Shown one piece after another: positions 53,060-62,474 of a DNA stretch of 64,000 bases (the first letter of the stretch is position 1; each line of letters begins with the position of its first letter). The DNA lies in NCBI GenBank assembly GCA_944382715.1, contig CALWNC010000004.1:51960-115959 (forward strand), read 5' to 3'. Origin of the DNA: an uncultured Clostridia bacterium (GTDB lineage: Bacteria; Bacillota; Clostridia; Christensenellales; UBA1242). The translations under genes were made by a program, and so were the position numbers. Below the pieces are notes generated by a model. The model was given only the letters and a program-made list of their open reading frames with translations, had not been told where the DNA came from and did not search any database.

Positions 53060-53361
53060 CAGTTAGTAATTTTCAATTTTATAGCACTTGCAAGGTTTGC
53101 GTCCAAAATCCCAAGTGCCTTAACATTTTCCATTTGTAAAATTTCAAAAAATTTCTCACCATCAATAACAAAATTATCAATACTTTTAGAGTGTGCAAAC
53201 TCTTGAATTTTTTTTAATGATGAATCAGAAATATTTTTTGAAATTATTATTAATTTTGTGTTTTTTGACTTAATTATATCATCTACACCTAACAAAATAT
53301 TTCTTGATCTTTTTGCAAAACCAATATATGATTGTATTTTTTTAATTTCCAAATTTTTCAA
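53059..53361 (-). CDS. ylxQ: L7Ae-like ribosomal protein YlxQ
   Basis: 100 residues of the L7Ae/L30e/Gadd45 fold. SYIGFAKRSRNILLGVDDIIK and KLIIISKNISDSSLKKI match YlxQ; the NVKALGILDANLASAI ending is typical. RNA-binding, role in translation or K-turn binding not settled. Overlaps ylxR by 20 bp. Confidence 0.88.
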   Translation of the reverse strand: MKNLEIKKIQSYIGFAKRSRNILLGVDDIIKSKNTKLIIISKNISDSSLKKIQEFAHSKSIDNFVIDGEKFFEILQMENVKALGILDANLASAIKLKITN

Positions 53362-53593
53362 TAAGCTCCTTGTAAAATTCCTCAGAAATTGGAGATTTAA
53401 AAACTTTATTAAGAGCTTTTGTTTTGTAACATTTTAACAAACAATCTCTAGATTTGCAAATATAAGCACCTCTACCATCATGATGAAGGTTATCTGCAAT
53501 GAATATTTGTTTGTTTTTATTAAAAATTACTTTTATAAACTCTTCTTTACTTCCCTTTTTTCTACAAGCAACACAAGTTCTAACTGTATTCAT
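53342..53593 (-). CDS. ylxR: YlxR (RnpM) RNA-binding protein
   Basis: 83 residues. RTCVACRKKGSKEEF, then HDGRGAYICKSRDCLLK, both defining YlxR motifs with the four Cys positions in place. Homologues modulate RNase P or gene expression. Between nusA and ylxQ, the conserved order. Confidence 0.93.
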   Translation of the reverse strand: MNTVRTCVACRKKGSKEEFIKVIFNKNKQIFIADNLHHDGRGAYICKSRDCLLKCYKTKALNKVFKSPISEEFYKELIEKFGN

Positions 53594-53600
53594 TTTTCAC

Positions 53601-54728
53601 CTAATCAAGATTAATATCTTCGGTTCCACTAAATATATCACTAATATCATCAACATCTGTGTGGCTAAGCTGAATATTTGTTTCTTCTCTAGCTTTACTT
53701 TCACTCTTTACATCAATTTTCCAGCCCGTAAGTCTTGCAGCTAAACGAACATTTTGACCACTCTTGCCAATAGCAAGTGAAAGTTTGTCATCTGGAACAA
53801 TAACTCTAGATGATTTTGTAATTTCATCAATCTCAACAGATATTACTTTTGCTGGAGATAAAGCTCTAGCTATGTATTCAAATGGGTCACTTGACCAAAC
53901 TATAATATCAATTTTTTCTCCACCAAGCTCATAAACTATTGAATTAACTCTAACTCCCTTAGCACCAACACAAGAACCTAAGGCATCAATATTTGGGTCT
54001 TTAGAGTGAATGGCAATTTTGGTTCTATAACCAACCTCACGAACAACATTAACTATTTCTACAACACCATCTGCAATTTCAGGAACTTCCATCTCAAATA
54101 ATTTTTTTACAAACTCAGGTGCAGATCTTGAAACAATAGCTTGAACACCATAATTTGTTTCTCTGAGTTTCTTTACATAAACTTTAATTCTATCGCCAAC
54201 ATTGTACTTTTCATTTGGAATTTGATCATAAGCATTCATAACACCTTCAATGTTATTACCCGGAAATTCAACATAAACCACACCAGCATCTAATCTATTA
54301 ACAATACCAGTAATTAATGTGTCAACTTTGCTATCAAACTCTCCGTACGCTGAACTTTTTTCTTTTTCTCTTAATCTTTGTGTAATTACTTGTTTGGCAG
54401 TGCCAGCTGCAATTCTTCCAAACTCTTTTGGAGTAACTTCTTCTTTGATTTTATCTCCAATTTTTGCAGTCTTTTTAATTAATTTTGCGTCCTGTAAAGA
54501 AATTTCAGTATCTGGATTAGTTACTTCTGCAACAACCGTTTGATAGGCATAAATCTCTATTGTGTACCTTTCAGGTTTTAAAACTACTTCAACAGGTTTT
54601 GCACTATCAAAGTTTCTCTTATAAGCATTTGTTAAAGCTGTCTGAAGAGCTTCAATAAAATACTCCTTTTCAATTCCCTTTTCCTGTTCCAAAGCATCAA
54701 GTGCTAAGAAAAAATCTTTATTTACCAT
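53601..54728 (-). CDS. nusA: Transcription termination/antitermination factor NusA
   Basis: 375 residues: N-terminal RNA-polymerase-binding domain, S1 domain (~residues 130-200: GIVNRLDAGVVYVEFPG), and two KH domains (IHSKDPNIDALGSCVGAKGVRV and LAIGKSGQNVRLAARLTGWKID). Short acidic tail; no AR repeats, as usual in Firmicutes. Second gene of the rimP operon, 14 bp after rimP. Confidence 0.97.
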   Translation of the reverse strand: MVNKDFFLALDALEQEKGIEKEYFIEALQTALTNAYKRNFDSAKPVEVVLKPERYTIEIYAYQTVVAEVTNPDTEISLQDAKLIKKTAKIGDKIKEEVTPKEFGRIAAGTAKQVITQRLREKEKSSAYGEFDSKVDTLITGIVNRLDAGVVYVEFPGNNIEGVMNAYDQIPNEKYNVGDRIKVYVKKLRETNYGVQAIVSRSAPEFVKKLFEMEVPEIADGVVEIVNVVREVGYRTKIAIHSKDPNIDALGSCVGAKGVRVNSIVYELGGEKIDIIVWSSDPFEYIARALSPAKVISVEIDEITKSSRVIVPDDKLSLAIGKSGQNVRLAARLTGWKIDVKSESKAREETNIQLSHTDVDDISDIFSGTEDINLD

Positions 54729-54742
54729 TCTTTGTTTTTCTC

Positions 54743-55201
54743 CTAAAAATCTATATATTTTGTAGCTTTTGAAATTAATTTTCTATCAATTTTAATTTCT
54801 TTTCCGTCATAGCTTAGCATTATTTCATTTTCATTAAAGTCCGTTAAAGTTCCAATATATGTTTTTTTCTTTTGAATCATTTGGAACAGTTTAACTTCAA
54901 TCATTTCACCCAAATTTCTTTTAAAATCCCTGTCAGTAACTATTGGTCTATCAATGCCCGGACTTGAAACATTTAGAGTATATGGCTTATCATTAGTTGG
55001 GTTTAATTCATCAAGGGGATCATTAATAGCATTATGTACTTTTTCACAATCATTTATGTCAATGCCCCCTTCTTTATCAATAAAAATTGTTAAATTATCA
55101 CCATTATATTTTTTTGCAAATTCAACATCAACAATTTCATATCCAAGTGAACTAACTATCGGAGAAAGAAATTTTTCTACATCTTCTGAGATTTTCGACA
55201 T
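54743..55201 (-). CDS. rimP: Ribosome maturation factor RimP
   Basis: 152 residues. LGYEIVDVEFAKKYNGDNLTIFIDKEGG, CEKVHNAINDPLDE and the diagnostic LNVSSPGIDRPI all match RimP, which is needed for 30S maturation. AAGGAG precedes the ATG. First gene of the rimP-nusA-infB group; a 15-bp hairpin lies upstream. Confidence 0.96.
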   Translation of the reverse strand: MSKISEDVEKFLSPIVSSLGYEIVDVEFAKKYNGDNLTIFIDKEGGIDINDCEKVHNAINDPLDELNPTNDKPYTLNVSSPGIDRPIVTDRDFKRNLGEMIEVKLFQMIQKKKTYIGTLTDFNENEIMLSYDGKEIKIDRKLISKATKYIDF

Positions 55202-55219
55202 ACGACTCCTTTTTAAGCA

Positions 55220-55254
55220 AAATTTTAGCAGTGGCGTTTGCCACTGCTAAAATT
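55220..55254 (-). terminator. Strong 15-bp hairpin upstream of rimP (terminator or attenuator)
   Basis: Perfect arms AATTTTAGCAGTGGC/GCCACTGCTAAAATT with a 4-nt loop, in which half the stem is G/C, unusual here. T-rich sequence and the rimP ribosome site follow on the minus strand. It can end the upstream exonuclease transcript or attenuate the rimP-nusA-infB operon. No other feature is visible in 55202-55353. Confidence 0.75.
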
Positions 55255-55353
55255 CAAGCAACCATATACTTATATTATAATCATTTTTATTTAATTTGCA
55301 AGTATCAATGAAATATTTTTAATAAATAATTAAAATTTCTTATAATTTTATCA

Positions 55354-57009
55354 CTATTCCATTTTTTCGGCAATTTTCAAGAATACTTCTGCCGTTGCCT
55401 GAGCGTCAAATACTGCACTATGTGCGTTATCTAAAACTACCCCTAATTTTTCTGCAATTGTACCTAATTTGTAGTTTTTTACTCCAGTAACATACTTTTG
55501 TGCAAGTCTAAAAACATCTTCAGTTTGGTTATCAAATTTAAATCTACATTTTTTGGCTTGTCCAAATAAAAATACATTATCAAAATTAATATTATTATAG
55601 CCAATTAGAATTGCACCTCTTGTAAATTTGTAGAAATCTTGAAGTACTTCGTAATCTTTTGGTGCATTTGCAACATCTTCATCATAAATTCCAGTAGTTG
55701 CACTTGCTCCCTCATCAATATGCTTTCCATCAGGATTAACAAAACTAACAAATTTTTCTGTAATTTTACCATTCACAATTTTAACGGCTCCAACTTCAAC
55801 AATTCTATCTCCAGCATCATAATGAAGCCCAGTAGTTTCAAAATCAAAACATACAAATGTTTTATTTTCAAGATATTTTGGAATTTTCTTTTCTTGTGAA
55901 AAAGATAGTAAATCTTCCTGCTGATAAATCACTAGTGGCTCAGGGTTTACAAATTCATAAAAAGGCTTTTCTTTTTTATATTCAATATATTCTTCAAATT
56001 TTTCAGGCAATTTACAAAGCACAATTGACTTAACTAAGAAAGATATAGAATTTGAATACTTATCAAAGGTTGAACTTCCAAAAATTGCAATTTCTGTTTC
56101 GTTTTCCAAAGCTTCAAGTTTTGACTGATTTTCTTTATTTGATAAAAATACACAACCGATACTACCAGTAAAATCTTCTAATTGCCATTTGTAGAGTTTT
56201 CTCTCATATTTAGGCAAGTTTATTTCATTTTGCAAAACGTCACTTTCATTCTTATCTTTATTTTCTGCTGTTTCATCTTGCTCCTTAGAATCTAATTCAG
56301 AAGCATCTTTTTCTTTAGGTTTTCTCTTTAATACAATTGACTTTTTATTTTTAATTTTTCCACAAATTACTACATTCTCTCTTGGCATTGATATGTCAAT
56401 AATATAAGAAGCGGGACCATCAAACTCATCACCAACATATCCCTGAATATCATCAAAAATAATTTTTCTATTTTTTAAAATGTCAATATCTTCTTCTTTA
56501 TATTGTTCTTTCAGCTCTTGTAAACTATCATTTTTAAACACTTTTTCAGAAGATATTTTGCAATTATACTCGTAATCTTCATAGAGTGACTTTAAATAAT
56601 TTTCAATCCTAGTAGAAAGATTTTTATTTGAAGCATGTTCATAGGCAAGAGAGTCTATAGTTAAATCAATTGTAAAATTCATATCATTTCTAATAACCTT
56701 ATTTAAAACAAAAGATATAGAATTGAAATTTTTTTGTAAAAATAACTTTACATCGTCAAAAATCCTTTCTTCACTAATAAAATTTTTTATAAACTTTATT
56801 TCATACCTAATTTTTTTAGGTAAGAGCTCAAAAATCTTAGATTCAATATTTTGTTTTACTTCTTTGTCAAGTCTAATTCCGTCTCTATATAAAATTTCTA
56901 CAACACAAAAATCTGCATTCTCATAAAGAGTTGCAGATTTTAATGTGAATTTATATTCATTATTTGTTAAACTATTAATTTCATTTATAATTGGTTCTGC
57001 ATTTTCCAT
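55354..57009 (-). CDS. PolC-like N-terminal/OB and DEDDh 3'-5' exonuclease protein without polymerase domain
   Basis: 551 residues at the polC position, between rseP and rimP. The first ~180 residues resemble the PolC N-terminal region (RIENYLKSLYEDYEYNCKI...). An OB-fold-like part carries CGKIKNKK and FTGSIGCVFLSNKE (~residues 205-330). A DnaQ-type exonuclease follows (~395-545): FVCFDFETTGL (Asp, Glu), NNINFDNVFL (Asp), HSAVFDA (His, Asp), so the DEDDh active site is complete. PHP, palm, thumb and finger domains of PolC (~1400 residues) are absent, and only 150 bp separate its stop from rimP. No ribosome site is clear before the ATG. It may proofread in trans or repair; a true polC may lie elsewhere. 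Confidence 0.85.
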   Translation of the reverse strand: MENAEPIINEINSLTNNEYKFTLKSATLYENADFCVVEILYRDGIRLDKEVKQNIESKIFELLPKKIRYEIKFIKNFISEERIFDDVKLFLQKNFNSISFVLNKVIRNDMNFTIDLTIDSLAYEHASNKNLSTRIENYLKSLYEDYEYNCKISSEKVFKNDSLQELKEQYKEEDIDILKNRKIIFDDIQGYVGDEFDGPASYIIDISMPRENVVICGKIKNKKSIVLKRKPKEKDASELDSKEQDETAENKDKNESDVLQNEINLPKYERKLYKWQLEDFTGSIGCVFLSNKENQSKLEALENETEIAIFGSSTFDKYSNSISFLVKSIVLCKLPEKFEEYIEYKKEKPFYEFVNPEPLVIYQQEDLLSFSQEKKIPKYLENKTFVCFDFETTGLHYDAGDRIVEVGAVKIVNGKITEKFVSFVNPDGKHIDEGASATTGIYDEDVANAPKDYEVLQDFYKFTRGAILIGYNNINFDNVFLFGQAKKCRFKFDNQTEDVFRLAQKYVTGVKNYKLGTIAEKLGVVLDNAHSAVFDAQATAEVFLKIAEKME

Positions 57010-57033
57010 GACTAATATTTTATCATAATTTTA

Positions 57034-58359
57034 TCATAAACGCAAGACAATTGACGACAAGAAGAAATGATTTATATCTAAAAATACAACTAATGCAAGC
57101 AGTATAAATAGTCCAATGGTGTGAATCCAGCCTTCAATATGTCTTGGTACTGGTTTTCGGAAAACAAGCTCTATAAGTACAAAGACTGCTCTAGCACCAT
57201 CAAGTGACGGAATCGGCAAAATATTAAATAGGGCAAGATTCATAGAAAGCATTGGAAGTAGTAAAAAGAAATATCCAATTCCCATTTCACTGATTTCTGC
57301 AATTTGTGAAATGGCTGTTATTGTACCACCAGCCTCAGATACAGATACTGCACCTGTAATGAGTCCTACTAATAAAACTAATATTAGTTTGCAAAGATAG
57401 AAACAGAATGGCCAAGCCTTAACAAGTGCTTCAAAAAAGCTGTAATCTTTATAAATATATTGTTGAATAATTCCAATTCCTGTACTTGAACTTGAATAAG
57501 AAATACTAGCATAAATGCCATTTTCTAAGTCACCATTAAGCAATAATTCAATATCATCAGCATAACTTGCAGTGCAAGAGCTATCTTTATAAATAGTAGA
57601 CAAATAATTGATAAGTGCACTGCCTTTCCCTGCATTTTCACCAGATTCAATTGAACTGTCACAGGAAATTATGTTTTCTGTAAATTCATCAATTGAAACC
57701 TCTCTAACATTTCCCTGTTCATCTTTTGAAAACAACTTACCTTCAAAATAACTATTATAAGAAACATAGTAAAATGCGTCAAACTTTTGTTTAGCTGTTG
57801 TTATATCAATTATTGTTCCGTTTCTATCCACGGTAACAACAAAAGTTTCTCCTTCTTTATAGTCAGCAATTAAGGAAGAAAAACTTCTATAAGCTTCAAT
57901 CGTTTTTCCATCAACTGCAACGACAATATCATTTTTTTCAAAGCCAAGTGTTTGAGCATTATTTTGATTAATTGTTTGAGTTATTTGTACTGTTGAGTAA
58001 CCATTCACCATTAAATATATGACAGCAGTCAATATACCAAATAAAAAGTTAAATGTAACACCAGCTAAAAGTACTATGATTCTTTTCCAAGGAGGATTGG
58101 AGTTAAATGAACCCGATTTGTCAACACCATCTTCATCTTCCCCTTCAAATGCACAATATCCCCCAAGTGGAAGTGCACGAATTGAGAATTGTTCACCATC
58201 TTTGCGTTTGCGTTTGAAAATAGCTGGACCAAAACCAATGGAGAACTCATTAATTTTAAACCCAAACATTTTACCTGCACAATAATGTCCAAATTCATGG
58301 ACAGTAATAAGTACAAGCAAAACAATCAAAGCCAATAAAATATATAAAATTCTTGTCAT
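57034..58359 (-). CDS. rseP: Regulator of sigma-E protease RseP (site-2 protease)
   Basis: 441 residues, integral membrane. HEFGH (HExxH) in the first helix, a PDZ region (~residues 125-185: LGFEKNDIVVAVDGKTIEAYRSF), and the LDG zinc motif in FNILPIPSLDGAR. Cleaves membrane proteins such as anti-sigma factors and remnant signal peptides. AGGAG before the ATG. It follows cdsA directly; the usual dxr between them is absent. Confidence 0.93.
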   Translation of the reverse strand: MTRILYILLALIVLLVLITVHEFGHYCAGKMFGFKINEFSIGFGPAIFKRKRKDGEQFSIRALPLGGYCAFEGEDEDGVDKSGSFNSNPPWKRIIVLLAGVTFNFLFGILTAVIYLMVNGYSTVQITQTINQNNAQTLGFEKNDIVVAVDGKTIEAYRSFSSLIADYKEGETFVVTVDRNGTIIDITTAKQKFDAFYYVSYNSYFEGKLFSKDEQGNVREVSIDEFTENIISCDSSIESGENAGKGSALINYLSTIYKDSSCTASYADDIELLLNGDLENGIYASISYSSSSTGIGIIQQYIYKDYSFFEALVKAWPFCFYLCKLILVLLVGLITGAVSVSEAGGTITAISQIAEISEMGIGYFFLLLPMLSMNLALFNILPIPSLDGARAVFVLIELVFRKPVPRHIEGWIHTIGLFILLALVVFLDINHFFLSSIVLRL

Positions 58360-58395
58360 ATTACTCCTATATAATGATATGAGAAAATTTTTTTA

Positions 58396-59403
58396 TTATA
58401 CTAAAAATAATGCAAATAATATTGTAATTAGGACATTAGTAAACATCAAGCCATCAATTCTATCCATAAATCCACCGTGTCCCGGAAAAATGTGTGAATA
58501 ATCCTTTACTCCAACTTTTCTCTTTAATGCTGAAGCCACTAAATCACCCAATTGATCAGCCCAAGCACCACATACACCAATTATTGAATAAATCAAAATA
58601 TAAGTATCTTTTTTTTCTAATATTATAGAAGAAAATTCACCAATATTAATAAAGATTAATAAGCAGACAGCACTAGCTACAATTCCTCCAACGAAACCAC
58701 CTACCATACCAGCAATGGTTTTATTTGGTGAAACCTCTGGGATAAATTTTCTTTTACCAAATAATCTACCAAATACATATGCAAATGTATCTGTCATCAT
58801 AGAAACGGCAAAAGCAAGAATTATACCTATAAAACCTACTTGATACTTTGTAACGGTGTTATTGTAATCACTGATTGTATAACCTAAGTGATTAAGTACA
58901 AAGAAAAATGAAAGTAAAATTAGTGGATAAATATAAACCTGCATTGTATACTTAGTTCTATCAAAAAGAGTTTTGTTTAAATTATCAATTTTTTCATTTG
59001 CTTTATGTTCGCTTAGTTCTTGTAAATTATCTGAGTTTTCACTCTCGCTAATATCTTTATTATCTAATTTAATCTTATCATTTTTTCTTTGTATGGAATA
59101 ATTAATAATCTCAATGGTAAGCAAATATAATACAAAGATAATTGAAAATAAAATTATATATCCAAATGCCTTAAATACATCTTTTTCTAAATTAAAAATA
59201 GTACATAAAGCAAGAGGTACAAGATAAATTAAAATATCAATTTTTTTGCCTGCTTTTTTATAAACATTTACTGTTTCAATAAGTGCTCCATACATAACAA
59301 TCAAAATGAATGCATCAAATATTAAAATATTTACATATTTAAGAGCAATGAAACCAGCAACAATGAGCAATATAAATAATCCAGTTATCAGTCGTTTTAA
59401 CAT
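58396..59403 (-). CDS. cdsA: Phosphatidate cytidylyltransferase CdsA
   Basis: 335 residues from the ATG at 59403 (AGGTG upstream); the open frame runs 15 codons further into uppS. About eight membrane helices with an inserted charged loop around residues 110-145 (KLDNKDISESENSD), unusual for the family. C-terminal KRKVGVKDYSHIFPGHGGFMDRIDG is the CDP-alcohol signature. Makes CDP-diacylglycerol for phospholipid synthesis. Confidence 0.94.
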   Translation of the reverse strand: MLKRLITGLFILLIVAGFIALKYVNILIFDAFILIVMYGALIETVNVYKKAGKKIDILIYLVPLALCTIFNLEKDVFKAFGYIILFSIIFVLYLLTIEIINYSIQRKNDKIKLDNKDISESENSDNLQELSEHKANEKIDNLNKTLFDRTKYTMQVYIYPLILLSFFFVLNHLGYTISDYNNTVTKYQVGFIGIILAFAVSMMTDTFAYVFGRLFGKRKFIPEVSPNKTIAGMVGGFVGGIVASAVCLLIFINIGEFSSIILEKKDTYILIYSIIGVCGAWADQLGDLVASALKRKVGVKDYSHIFPGHGGFMDRIDGLMFTNVLITILFALFLV

Positions 59404-59410
59404 AACACAC

Positions 59411-60136
59411 CTATTTTCCAAATCTTCTGTTTCTTTTTTGATATTCAATTATACAATCATCTAAATCACTTTCTTTAAATGATGGCCAATGCTTTTCTAC
59501 AAAGTAAAGCTCAGCATATGCCATATTGTACAAGAGAAATCCACTGATTCTTTGCTCACCACTCGTTCTAACGAGAAGGTCAACATCGGGCATATTGCCA
59601 GTTGTTAAAAAGTTCTTAAAACTTTCTTCATTAATTTGCTCAGTGCTCACTTTCTCTTTAATTATTTTTTTTGCGGCATTAACAATATCATTTCTTCCAC
59701 CATAGGCAAGTGCAATATTTATAGTCCCCCTTTTGCAATCTTTGGTATCACGCTCCATTTCATCAATAATATCCAGTAAACTCTTATCTAACAAACTTCG
59801 GTCACCAGTATGATGAAAACGATAGTCATCTTTGATGAAGTCTTTTTTAAGTTTTAAAATATCTTTAAAAAGACCAAACAAATAGTCCACTTCTTCCTTA
59901 CTTCTATTAAAATTTTCTGTAGAAAAACAAAAAAATGTTAAGTTTTCCAAATTAATCTCTGCTGCTCTTTTTACGACTCTCTTTATAGCCTCAACACCTT
60001 CTTTATGTCCAAGAAGTGTAGGAAGTCCTCTACTTTTTGCCCATCTTCGATTTCCGTCGCAAATAAATGCTATATGTTTAGGTAAATTGCTAAAATCAAT
60101 TTCTGTTTTAGCATCATTTTTCTTTTTTAAAGACAT
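59411..60136 (-). CDS. uppS: Undecaprenyl diphosphate synthase UppS
   Basis: 241 residues, cis-prenyltransferase. FICDGNRRWAKSRGLPTLLGHKEG (catalytic Asp27), TFFCFSTENFNRS, ALAYGGRNDI and DLLVRTSGEQRISGFLLYNMAYAELYF. Makes the C55 lipid carrier for cell wall. GGAG before the ATG. Leads the uppS-cdsA-rseP group; overlap with cdsA is avoided by 7 bp. Confidence 0.96.
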   Translation of the reverse strand: MSLKKKNDAKTEIDFSNLPKHIAFICDGNRRWAKSRGLPTLLGHKEGVEAIKRVVKRAAEINLENLTFFCFSTENFNRSKEEVDYLFGLFKDILKLKKDFIKDDYRFHHTGDRSLLDKSLLDIIDEMERDTKDCKRGTINIALAYGGRNDIVNAAKKIIKEKVSTEQINEESFKNFLTTGNMPDVDLLVRTSGEQRISGFLLYNMAYAELYFVEKHWPSFKESDLDDCIIEYQKRNRRFGK

Positions 60137-60503
60137 TTTTATTCTCCAATGATTTTACTTGTATTATAATATTTATTTTATTTTTATTACTGTACTATGC
60201 AAAATTATAACCAATAATATTTTATTCTAAAAGCATTCTGTTTTTTGTTAAACAAAAATTTGCAATAGATTTTATATACTTCATAAAGATTAATTCAGTC
60301 TAAATTTGACAAATTATCGTAAAAATTACAATACTTTACCAAAATTTTTTTGATTTAAAATTTAATATTAAAAATCAATCAAGTAAATTTTAATTTTAAA
60401 TTAGCTAAAATCAAATAAAATAATTTATTATTTAATATAAAAGAAATTTATACAAATAAAACTAAAAATAAATTTTAACTAATTATCTAGTAAACTAATT
60501 AAC
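60137..60503. other. Intergenic region, no gene seen
   Basis: About 370 bp of A+T-rich DNA between the small PASTA-like gene and uppS. It must hold the uppS promoter; TTG/TATAAT-like elements are too common here to pick one. No RNA gene recognised. Confidence 0.6.
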
Positions 60504-60695
60504 CTAGATTATATAAAATTGACCACAAATAAGTGTAATATGATTATCAGTTTGCCTAACAGAACAAACCAAAGTCTTATTACACTTTTCATTTTCTTTT
60601 GAATTAATAATTATGTCAATATTTTCAAAACCTTCATTTTTCAAAAGTTGTTTGGCTTCAGACATCTCATAGCCAATTAAATCATTAAGGTCCAT
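60504..60695 (-). CDS. Small PASTA-like protein
   Basis: 63 residues. LIGYEMSEAKQLLKNEGFENIDIII and VCSVRQTDNHITLICGQF resemble one PASTA repeat (helix then three strands, without a membrane segment). It starts with the base shared by the frr stop, so it is coupled to frr. Function unknown; lack of a signal peptide argues against the cell-surface role of larger PASTA proteins. Confidence 0.65.
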   Translation of the reverse strand: MDLNDLIGYEMSEAKQLLKNEGFENIDIIINSKENEKCNKTLVCSVRQTDNHITLICGQFYII

Positions 60696-61270
60696 TATAC
60701 TTGCATAATTTCCTTTTCTTTATCTTCCATAAGTTTATCAATCTTAGAAGAGATATCATCAAGGCGTTTTTGTACCTCTTTTTCATAACCCATCTCTTCA
60801 TCTTCAGTTATTACGGAATCTTTTTTAAGTTTTTTTAGTGCTTCAATTGCAACTCTTCTTGCGTTTCTACAAATAATTTTAGTATCTTCAACTAACTTAC
60901 GAGTATTTTTTACAAGTTCTCTTCTTCTTTCTTCTGTAAGCATAGGAAAATTAAGACGAATAATTTTACCATCGTCGGTTGGAGTAATCCCAAGATCAGA
61001 AGCCATTATTGCCTTAGAAATATTTTTTACATTTGATATATCCCAAGGTGAAATTGCAAGTTGTCTTGCTTCCGGTACTGATATATTTGCCATATGTGCA
61101 ATAGGTGTTGGAGTCCCATAATAATCAACCAAAATCTTATCTAAAATATGTGGATTCGCTCTACCAGCACGAACATTATTAAGCTCACTCTCATAGTGAG
61201 AAACTGCCTTTGATAGACTATCATCGTATTCCATAAAAATCATTTCTACATTTTCGTTATTAAAATTCAT
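60695..61270 (-). CDS. frr: Ribosome recycling factor
   Basis: 191 residues (family ~185). HYESELNNVRAGRANPHILDKI, YYGTPTPIAHMANISVPEARQL and the C-terminal RRVAIEALKKLKKDSVITEDEEM are family-wide. Splits ribosomes after termination. AAGGAG before the ATG at 61270. The rpsB-tsf-pyrH genes that usually precede frr are not here. Confidence 0.97.
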   Translation of the reverse strand: MNFNNENVEMIFMEYDDSLSKAVSHYESELNNVRAGRANPHILDKILVDYYGTPTPIAHMANISVPEARQLAISPWDISNVKNISKAIMASDLGITPTDDGKIIRLNFPMLTEERRRELVKNTRKLVEDTKIICRNARRVAIEALKKLKKDSVITEDEEMGYEKEVQKRLDDISSKIDKLMEDKEKEIMQV

Positions 61271-61631
61271 AATTAACTCCTTTACTTAATATATAATACA
61301 AAATTTTTTAAGATTAAGCAATCAAAATTAAAACAAAGAGTTATAATTTAATTTTTTTTTAAAATTTTATTATTATTCAAGAAGAAAAAAAATAAAATGT
61401 AATAACAAATTATAAAAACTTTTATAAAATGATATATTTCATTGCACAAACTTCCATCTATAACCTAGTTTATTAATAAATATTGAAAAATAATAATTTC
61501 TAATGAATTTGTCTTTAATTTGACATACAAACAAATTAATATTAATAATTAAATTAAAATAAATTATTAAAAAGTTTCGCTTTTTCATTTTATTATGTTA
61601 AAATATAATTAAGAAAAGTAAGGAGAGAAAA
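61271..61631. other. Divergent intergenic region between frr and the NfnA-like gene
   Basis: About 360 bp, A+T-rich. TATAAT at 61604-61609 is a possible -10 of the plus-strand operon, but its -35 is poor. No further gene or RNA recognised. Confidence 0.5.
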
Positions 61632-62474
61632 ATGTTCAAGATAGTTAGTAAAAAAATATTAAATCCAACAGTAATGGAAATGGATATTGATGCACCACTC
61701 ATTGCTAAAAAGGCTGAACCTGGTCAATTTATAATTTTAAGAGTAGATGATGATGGTGAAAGAATACCTCTTACAGTTGCTGGTTTTGATAGAGAAGCTG
61801 GCACTGTTAAAATTATATTTCAAATTGTTGGTGCAACGACTGAAATTTTGTCACACAAAAATGAAGGCGATTATATTCAAGATTTTGTAGGACCTCTTGG
61901 AATTCCAACCGAAACTGATGGTATACAAAATGTTTGCGTAGTTGGAGGTGGCGTTGGCTGTGCAATTGCATTTCCAGTAACGCAAAAGCTTTTTAAACTT
62001 GGAAAGAATGTTACTTCAATCATCGGTTTTAGGTCAAAAGATTTAATAATTTTGGAAGATGAATTTAAATCCAATTCAAATGAGTTTTATTTAATGACTG
62101 ATGACGGCTCAGCTGGACAAATGGGAAATGTTTGTGTACCACTAGAAAAAATTCTATCATCAGGCAAAAAGTTTGATAAGATTATTGCCATAGGTCCACT
62201 TGTTATGATGAAATTTGTTGTGCAAACAGCAAAAAAATATAACATTCCATGCACTGTTTCTATGAACCCTATTATGATTGATGGAACTGGCATGTGTGGC
62301 TGTTGCAGACTTACGGTTGGTGGTAAAATAAAATTTGCATGTGTTGATGGTCCAGACTTCAATGGTTATGAAGTTGATTTTGACGAAGCAATACAAAGAA
62401 ATAAAATGTATCAAGAATTTGAAAAAAAGGCTCGTGAAGAAACCTGTAATCTATTTAAAGCGGAGGTAAAGTAA
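61632..62474 (+). CDS. Ferredoxin-NADP+ oxidoreductase small subunit (NfnA / SudB type)
   Basis: 280 residues. Ferredoxin-reductase-like FAD domain (FKIVSKKILNPTVMEMDIDAP, PLTVAG), NAD-binding VCVVGGGVGCAIAFPV, and the C-terminal [2Fe-2S] site in DGTGMCGCCRLTVGGKIKFACVDGP with three or four Cys ligands. Pairs with the next gene to transfer electrons between NAD(P)H and ferredoxin, possibly by flavin bifurcation. AAGGAG before the ATG. Substrate could also be polysulfide in Sud-type enzymes. Confidence 0.88.
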   Translation: MFKIVSKKILNPTVMEMDIDAPLIAKKAEPGQFIILRVDDDGERIPLTVAGFDREAGTVKIIFQIVGATTEILSHKNEGDYIQDFVGPLGIPTETDGIQNVCVVGGGVGCAIAFPVTQKLFKLGKNVTSIIGFRSKDLIILEDEFKSNSNEFYLMTDDGSAGQMGNVCVPLEKILSSGKKFDKIIAIGPLVMMKFVVQTAKKYNIPCTVSMNPIMIDGTGMCGCCRLTVGGKIKFACVDGPDFNGYEVDFDEAIQRNKMYQEFEKKAREETCNLFKAEVK

